Assembly (NCBI GenBank): GCA_041305085.1
Contig: JBFYMA010000050.1
Location: 1-18,809, forward strand
From: SURF-58 sp041305085
GTDB lineage: Archaea; Nanobdellota; Nanobdellia; Woesearchaeales; UBA9642
Length of the DNA stretch: 18,809 nt
Direction of reading: 5' to 3'
Both the position numbers and the translations under genes were made by a program. The notes under the pieces are model-generated. The model saw only the letters and a program-made list of their open reading frames with translations. It made no database searches and was not told the DNA's origin. Position 1 is the stretch's first letter, and each line of letters opens with the position of its first letter. Below are positions 15,922 through 18,809 of the stretch, piece after piece.

Positions 15922-15945
15922 ATCCATAAGCTTATCTGATTTAAA

Positions 15946-15953
15946 GAGGTGAT
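15946..15953 (+). promoter_or_regulatory. Strong Shine-Dalgarno site
   Basis: GAGGTGAT, fully complementary to the conserved 3' end of archaeal 16S rRNA, 4 nt before the ATG at 15958. It decides the start: the GTG inside this motif (15949) is also in frame but belongs to the ribosome binding site. Confidence 0.75.
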
Positions 15954-15957
15954 AATC

Positions 15958-16764
15958 ATGCAAAAAACAAACAATAAGCCGGCGCCATTCACAGTATTTG
16001 TGATGATTGCTCTGCTGGGGGCAGCTGCAATAGCCTGCACTCCTTCAGGCCAGCAGGAGTTTCCAGAGAACCCCACAATGACTTACAAGACTTACGGAGG
16101 GTTTGTGATGCCTGACCACGCAATCAGGGAAGTTGTTGTGGACAAAGACAATGTCGTGTTCACTATTTACAGCAGCAGCGGGTCAGTAACAGAGCAGTAT
16201 TCAAAACAACTGCCAGACGGAGAATACGATAAGATTACTGGATTGATGAAATCGTACAATTTCCTGCAAATGAAGAATCTGTACGAGCAAAAAAAAGGCG
16301 ATCCTGTGATTGCTGATGCAGGAAACCTAGAAATCAGCCTGAAAAGCAATGGACAAACGCTCAAAACAGTCAAGGTAAGCCCTTACTCCTATGACTACAT
16401 GCCACAGGGCCTGCAGATGATTGCAGACGAATTCCAGTCGCTCATGGAGTATGCACAGGGACCTATAATTCCAAATACTGGCTTGCTGAAATACCAGCCA
16501 GTGCAGTGCGTCGATACACCCTGGCAGGAGTGGTACAGCAGCGGAGTAATACAATTCATAAAAGAGCCCACAGACCAGGAGCTCATAACTGCCTATTACA
16601 GCCAAAAATATAACATAACAATTGAAAGCGCTGAAAGGGTTGATTCAGGGCTTGCAACATGCCAGGCATGCGATGTTTGTGCGACAAGCTATTACTTTGT
16701 TGCAGAAGCAGCACAAGGAGACGCTGAAAAATTAGCAGAAACCGGATGGGAAATTCTTGGATAA
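15958..16764 (+). CDS. Small secreted lipoprotein of unknown function
   Basis: A 268-residue protein that I do not recognise. Residues 11-27 form a signal peptide with a lipobox ending AAIAC, so Cys27 would carry the lipid and anchor the protein outside the membrane. The first half of the mature protein (residues about 40-165) alternates strands and short helices (YKTYGGFVMPDHAIREVVV, then LPDGEYDKITGLMKSYNFL), similar in style to small lipoproteins with a repeated beta-sheet fold. Near the C-terminus a CQACDVCATSYYF stretch has three cysteines spaced CxxCxxC, which could bind metal or form disulfides. It is the only gene here with a full Shine-Dalgarno site, suggesting strong translation. 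A T-rich terminator and a hairpin cluster follow. Confidence 0.8.
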   Translation: MQKTNNKPAPFTVFVMIALLGAAAIACTPSGQQEFPENPTMTYKTYGGFVMPDHAIREVVVDKDNVVFTIYSSSGSVTEQYSKQLPDGEYDKITGLMKSYNFLQMKNLYEQKKGDPVIADAGNLEISLKSNGQTLKTVKVSPYSYDYMPQGLQMIADEFQSLMEYAQGPIIPNTGLLKYQPVQCVDTPWQEWYSSGVIQFIKEPTDQELITAYYSQKYNITIESAERVDSGLATCQACDVCATSYYFVAEAAQGDAEKLAETGWEILG

Positions 16765-16780
16765 TTTTTTCTATTTTTTA
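16764..16780 (+). terminator. T-run terminator after the lipoprotein gene
   Basis: Two T6 runs (ATTTTTTCTATTTTTTA) directly after the stop codon, typical of archaeal 3' ends, followed by a long hairpin. Confidence 0.6.
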
Positions 16781-16832
16781 TTGAAAATTGCGCAGGGTTG
16801 AATACTCCGCACTTTAGTGCGCAATTTTCAAT
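16780..16832. repeat. Long hairpin with 15-bp perfect stem
   Basis: Positions 16780-16794 pair perfectly with 16818-16832 (core TTGAAAATTGCGCA). The 23-nt loop contains part of a competing small hairpin CGCAC-TTTA-GTGCG (16808-16821), which shares bases with the long stem, so the two folds exclude each other. Confidence 0.75.
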
Positions 16833-16835
16833 TCC

Positions 16836-16955
16836 AAAAATGCGCCTTCCATTAGCGAAGGCGTAATACCCCGACCTTTAGGTTGGGGATAGTTGCTGAG
16901 CAAAGCGAACGCAACTAGGGCACGAAGTGCCTGTAAGCCTGAGCGGCGCATTTTT
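16836..16955. ncRNA. Candidate structured RNA or multi-hairpin palindromic element
   Basis: A 120-nt stretch closed by an 11-bp inverted repeat (AAAAATGCGCC at 16836-16846 with 16945-16955). Inside are four hairpins: CGCCTTC/GAAGGCG (16843-16863, sharing four bases with the closing stem), CCCCGACC/GGTTGGGG with loop TTTA (16869-16888, one G-T pair), TAGTTGC/GCAACTA (16890-16917), and GGCAC/GTGCC with loop GAA (16919-16931). On the plus strand it ends in T runs (16951-16965). No reading frame of note. Either a multibranch RNA, a complex terminator or a miniature inverted-repeat element; transcription is not shown by the sequence. Confidence 0.5.
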
Positions 16956-16965
16956 GTTATTTTTC
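16951..16965 (+). terminator. T-runs at the end of the hairpin cluster
   Basis: TTTTTGTTATTTTTC follows the closing stem on the plus strand, so stem plus T-run has the form of an intrinsic terminator. Confidence 0.45.
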
Positions 16966-16973
16966 AACAGAAA

Positions 16974-16985
16974 CTTTTAAATAAG
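16974..16985 (+). promoter_or_regulatory. TATA box for treT (TATA-like on both strands)
   Basis: CTTTTAAATAAG about 21-32 bp before the treT ATG, giving a leaderless transcript. The other strand reads CTTATTTAAAAG, also TATA-like; with the same spacing a minus-strand transcript would start near 16953-16955, at the edge of the hairpin cluster. Confidence 0.6.
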
Positions 16986-17005
16986 ATTAGCTCCAGGTTT
17001 TTATT

Positions 17006-18220
17006 ATGCTGAAGCTGAAAGACTATGAAGGAACCGTTGATGAAAAAGTTCTGGAAAAAATCAGAATAGAGGCAAAGCCTCTTGAGGAAAAGCATATTGT
17101 GCACATCAATTCAACCTATTACGGCGGAGGAGTTGCTGAGATGCTCAACAGCCTTGTTCCGTTGTGCAATGACCTCGGCATAAGGACTGGCTGGAGGCTG
17201 CTGAAAGGAACACCAGACTTTTTTTCCATCACAAAAAGCTTTCACAACGCAATACAAGGGGCTGAACTGAACCTTACAGACATAAAAAAACAGGTTTATG
17301 AGGATGTGAATGAGACAAACGCCCTTATTTCCCATCTGAAAGACCACCACATGATAATAATCCATGACCCTCAGCCTCTGCCGTTGATAAAGCTCTACAA
17401 AAAAACCCAGCCATGGCTTTGGAGATGCCACATAGACCTTTCAAACCCGAACAAAGAATTGTGGGAATACCTCAAAGGATTTATTTCAAGGTTTGACCAC
17501 TCAGTAATCTCAAAAAGCTCTTTTAAAAACAGGATTCCCACTCCTTCAACAATAATTTATCCTGCCATAGACCCTTTGAGCACAAAAAACAAGGAAATAG
17601 ACGACCAGATAATCGATAAAACCCTTCAAAAGTTTGGAATAGACAGGGACAAGCCGATAATAAGCCAGATTTCAAGGTTTGACAAGTGGAAAGATCCTTT
17701 GGGAGTTGTGGAAGCGTTTAAGATTGTGAGAAAAAAGGCTGCATGCAGGCTTGTGCTTCTTGGAAGCATGGCAACAGACGACCCTGAAGGCCAGGAGATA
17801 TACGACAAAATAATCCGGGTTACAAAGGATGAAAAAGACATTCATGTGATAAACTTTGAGAATGATATGCTTGTCAACTCTCTGCAAAGAGCATCATCTG
17901 TAGTGATACAAAAATCATTAAAAGAAGGTTTTGGGCTGACAGTAAGCGAAGCTTTGTGGAAAAAAACCCCTGTTGTTGCAGGCAATGTCGGAGGAATACC
18001 CTTACAAGTAAAGCACAAAAAAACAGGCTACCTGGTTAATAGCGCAAAAGAGTGTGCAAAAGCAGTCATCAGCCTGCTTGAAAACCCAAAGATGGCGCAG
18101 AAAATGGGCGAGCAAGGAAAAGAGCACGTCAGAAAAAACTTTTTGATAACAAGGCAGCTGCTCGACCACATAGGCCTGTACAAAAAGCTTCTCATAAACT
18201 ATAAAACGTTTAACTATTAA
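17006..18220 (+). CDS. treT: Trehalose glycosyltransferring synthase, GT4 family (TreT-like)
   Basis: A 404-residue GT-B retaining glycosyltransferase. TreT joins glucose from ADP- or UDP-glucose to free glucose to give trehalose in the cytoplasm. N-terminal IVHINSTYYGGGVAEML (about 31-47) is the hallmark of the TreT branch, with RCHIDLSNPN (about 141-150) also typical. The nucleotide-sugar domain shows ISRFDKWKDP (basic residues that hold the diphosphate) and KEGFGLTVSEAL (about 305-316), the E-x7-E motif of GT4 enzymes. Length matches the archaeal enzymes of about 410 residues. It is a single-gene unit with its own TATA box. Other GT4 synthases (sucrose-phosphate or glucosylglycerate type) are less likely given the N-terminal block. 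Trehalose as protectant is family knowledge. Confidence 0.85.
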   Translation: MLKLKDYEGTVDEKVLEKIRIEAKPLEEKHIVHINSTYYGGGVAEMLNSLVPLCNDLGIRTGWRLLKGTPDFFSITKSFHNAIQGAELNLTDIKKQVYEDVNETNALISHLKDHHMIIIHDPQPLPLIKLYKKTQPWLWRCHIDLSNPNKELWEYLKGFISRFDHSVISKSSFKNRIPTPSTIIYPAIDPLSTKNKEIDDQIIDKTLQKFGIDRDKPIISQISRFDKWKDPLGVVEAFKIVRKKAACRLVLLGSMATDDPEGQEIYDKIIRVTKDEKDIHVINFENDMLVNSLQRASSVVIQKSLKEGFGLTVSEALWKKTPVVAGNVGGIPLQVKHKKTGYLVNSAKECAKAVISLLENPKMAQKMGEQGKEHVRKNFLITRQLLDHIGLYKKLLINYKTFNY

Positions 18221-18234
18221 ATTTTAGGGCAAAA

Positions 18235-18624
18235 CTATTTTTGGAAAGCGCCTGATCTTGCATATTTCTTAAAAATATGAAATTCAAATGTTCTGTCAAA
18301 TACAGTTCTCAGGTCTTTTGAAACAGGAGAAATCTGGACATAATCATTTGATTCAGGCCTCCACACAAGATGCCCATGCTCAATAAACCCATAATCATAG
18401 TTATCAGCCGGAAAAACTGTTCCTTGGCTGCTTATGAAAAATCTTTCCTTAAAGCTGGATGCAGCCAGTTCTTCAAGCTCAGCAGAAAGCTTTTGCAGAA
18501 TATTATCTTGGTCAGCAATAAAAAAGTTTCCTCTGGTTGAGAGAATAACATAGCCTTTTTCTTTTTGCCCTGCTCGGGTTTCAAGTGCAAAATATTTGCC
18601 TATCTGCGGCCTGTTTTCCATCAT
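18235..18624 (-). CDS. Hypothetical protein
   Basis: A 129-residue protein that I do not recognise. It has no signal peptide or membrane segment. The sequence alternates beta-type stretches (KGYVILSTRGNFFIAD, then RFFISSQGTVFPADNYDYG) with a helical part (LQKLSAELEELAASSF) and ends in basic/aromatic residues. The middle HGHLVWRPESNDYVQISP is rich in aromatic and polar residues. It is convergent with treT, 14 bp apart. Two ATGs and a GTG stand in tandem at the start (18619-18627); the ATG at 18624 is chosen, with a TATA-like box about 17-27 bp upstream. The codon use and composition match the neighbours, so it is likely a real gene. Confidence 0.65.
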   Translation of the reverse strand: MMENRPQIGKYFALETRAGQKEKGYVILSTRGNFFIADQDNILQKLSAELEELAASSFKERFFISSQGTVFPADNYDYGFIEHGHLVWRPESNDYVQISPVSKDLRTVFDRTFEFHIFKKYARSGAFQK

Positions 18625-18640
18625 CACAGAAACAAAAAAG

Positions 18641-18651
18641 AATTTAAAAAG
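18641..18651 (-). promoter_or_regulatory. TATA-like box for the hypothetical gene
   Basis: The minus strand reads CTTTTTAAATT here, 17-27 bp before the ATG at 18624. Confidence 0.45.
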
Positions 18652-18659
18652 TTTATCGA

Positions 18660-18809
18660 ATGTTTGGCTCTGTCCGGAATCTCGCCACAGGCTCGCTTTT
18701 TGCCGGGCTCGCCTAACGTTGTATTGCGGTGCAGCAAGATCATCCCCGAGGGGGCCGACCCCCTTTGCCTATTGAGTTGTATTCCATTATAGGCTTCGCA
18801 GGAATGGCA
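18660..18809. other. GC-richer, hairpin-rich intergenic stretch cut by the window edge
   Basis: No convincing gene. It holds two competing hairpins that share one G run: AGGGGG/CCCCCT with loop CCGA (18749-18764), and CCCC/GGGG at 18744-18753. GGCTCGC occurs twice (18690-18696 and 18706-18712). Two similar 17-19-bp words, GCCTAACGTTGTATTGC (18711-18727) and GCCTATTGAGTTGTATTCC (18767-18785), repeat 56 bp apart. The composition is clearly richer in G and C than the flanking A/T-rich promoter DNA. It lies upstream of the hypothetical gene's promoter, so it is not its leader. Confidence 0.45.

Noticed and set aside
15949..15957. GTG at 15949 as start of the lipoprotein gene
   Set aside because: The GTG is inside the Shine-Dalgarno motif, and the ATG at 15958 has ideal spacing.
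18711..18785. Integron attC-like ends: GCCTAAC at 18711-18717 fits the RYYYAAC core
   Set aside because: No matching GTTRRRY partner is found at the right distance on the plus strand, and on the minus strand GTTAGGC lacks an upstream RYYYAAC. No integrase or cassette array is visible.

Overview
The window reads as a piece of an archaeal chromosome, most likely from a DPANN-type lineage (Woesearchaeota/Pacearchaeota-like). Three things support this. The RNA polymerase largest subunit is split into A' and A'', followed by L30e and an archaeal NusA. Most genes have a TATA-like box about 25-30 bp before the start codon and no leader. The gene set (AMP phosphorylase, a giant MopE-repeat surface protein, short-box lipoprotein) fits small-genome archaea. 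The lineage is an inference; no rRNA is present.

Layout. 1-3513 (+): 3' part of rpoA1, then rpoA2, rpl30e, nusA and a Nudix hydrolase, packed with 1-6 bp gaps or a 1 bp overlap. 3528-3635 (-): a tRNA-Pro(GGG) carrying about 34 extra nt in the D-loop region. 3670-3821: a T/G-rich tract, then a 71-bp palindromic element with an 11-bp closing stem and two inner hairpins. 3923-4360 (+): ribosomal protein S12 with its own TATA box. 4382-4973 (-): a VapBC-type toxin-antitoxin pair. 5081-6556 (-): AMP phosphorylase. 6684-13637 (+): a roughly 2,300-residue secreted, C-terminally anchored surface protein with about eleven MopE-like Asp/Cys units, containing a recent 249-bp internal duplication. 13708-15822 (+): an SF1 (UvrD-like) helicase flanked by RecQ-type accessory domains (RQC at the N-terminus, HRDC at the C-terminus). 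15958-16764 (+): a small lipoprotein. 16764-16965: a dense cluster of nested hairpins between T-runs. 17006-18220 (+): TreT-type trehalose synthase. 18235-18624 (-): an unrecognised small protein. 18660-18809: another GC-richer, hairpin-rich stretch cut by the window edge.

How it fits together. The left part is the conserved transcription/translation cluster, but S12 has been pulled away from NusA by a Nudix gene, an oppositely oriented tRNA and a palindromic element, and S7 does not follow S12. AMP phosphorylase points to nucleoside-monophosphate degradation (AMP to ribose-1,5-bisphosphate). TreT points to trehalose production from NDP-glucose. The giant protein and the lipoprotein are envelope components.

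Most worth a second look: the multi-hairpin intergenic element at 16780-16955, the related-looking palindromic elements at 3751-3821 and 18660-18809, the tRNA-Pro D-loop insertion, and the RQC-UvrD-HRDC helicase. No CRISPR array, phage or transposase gene is seen.
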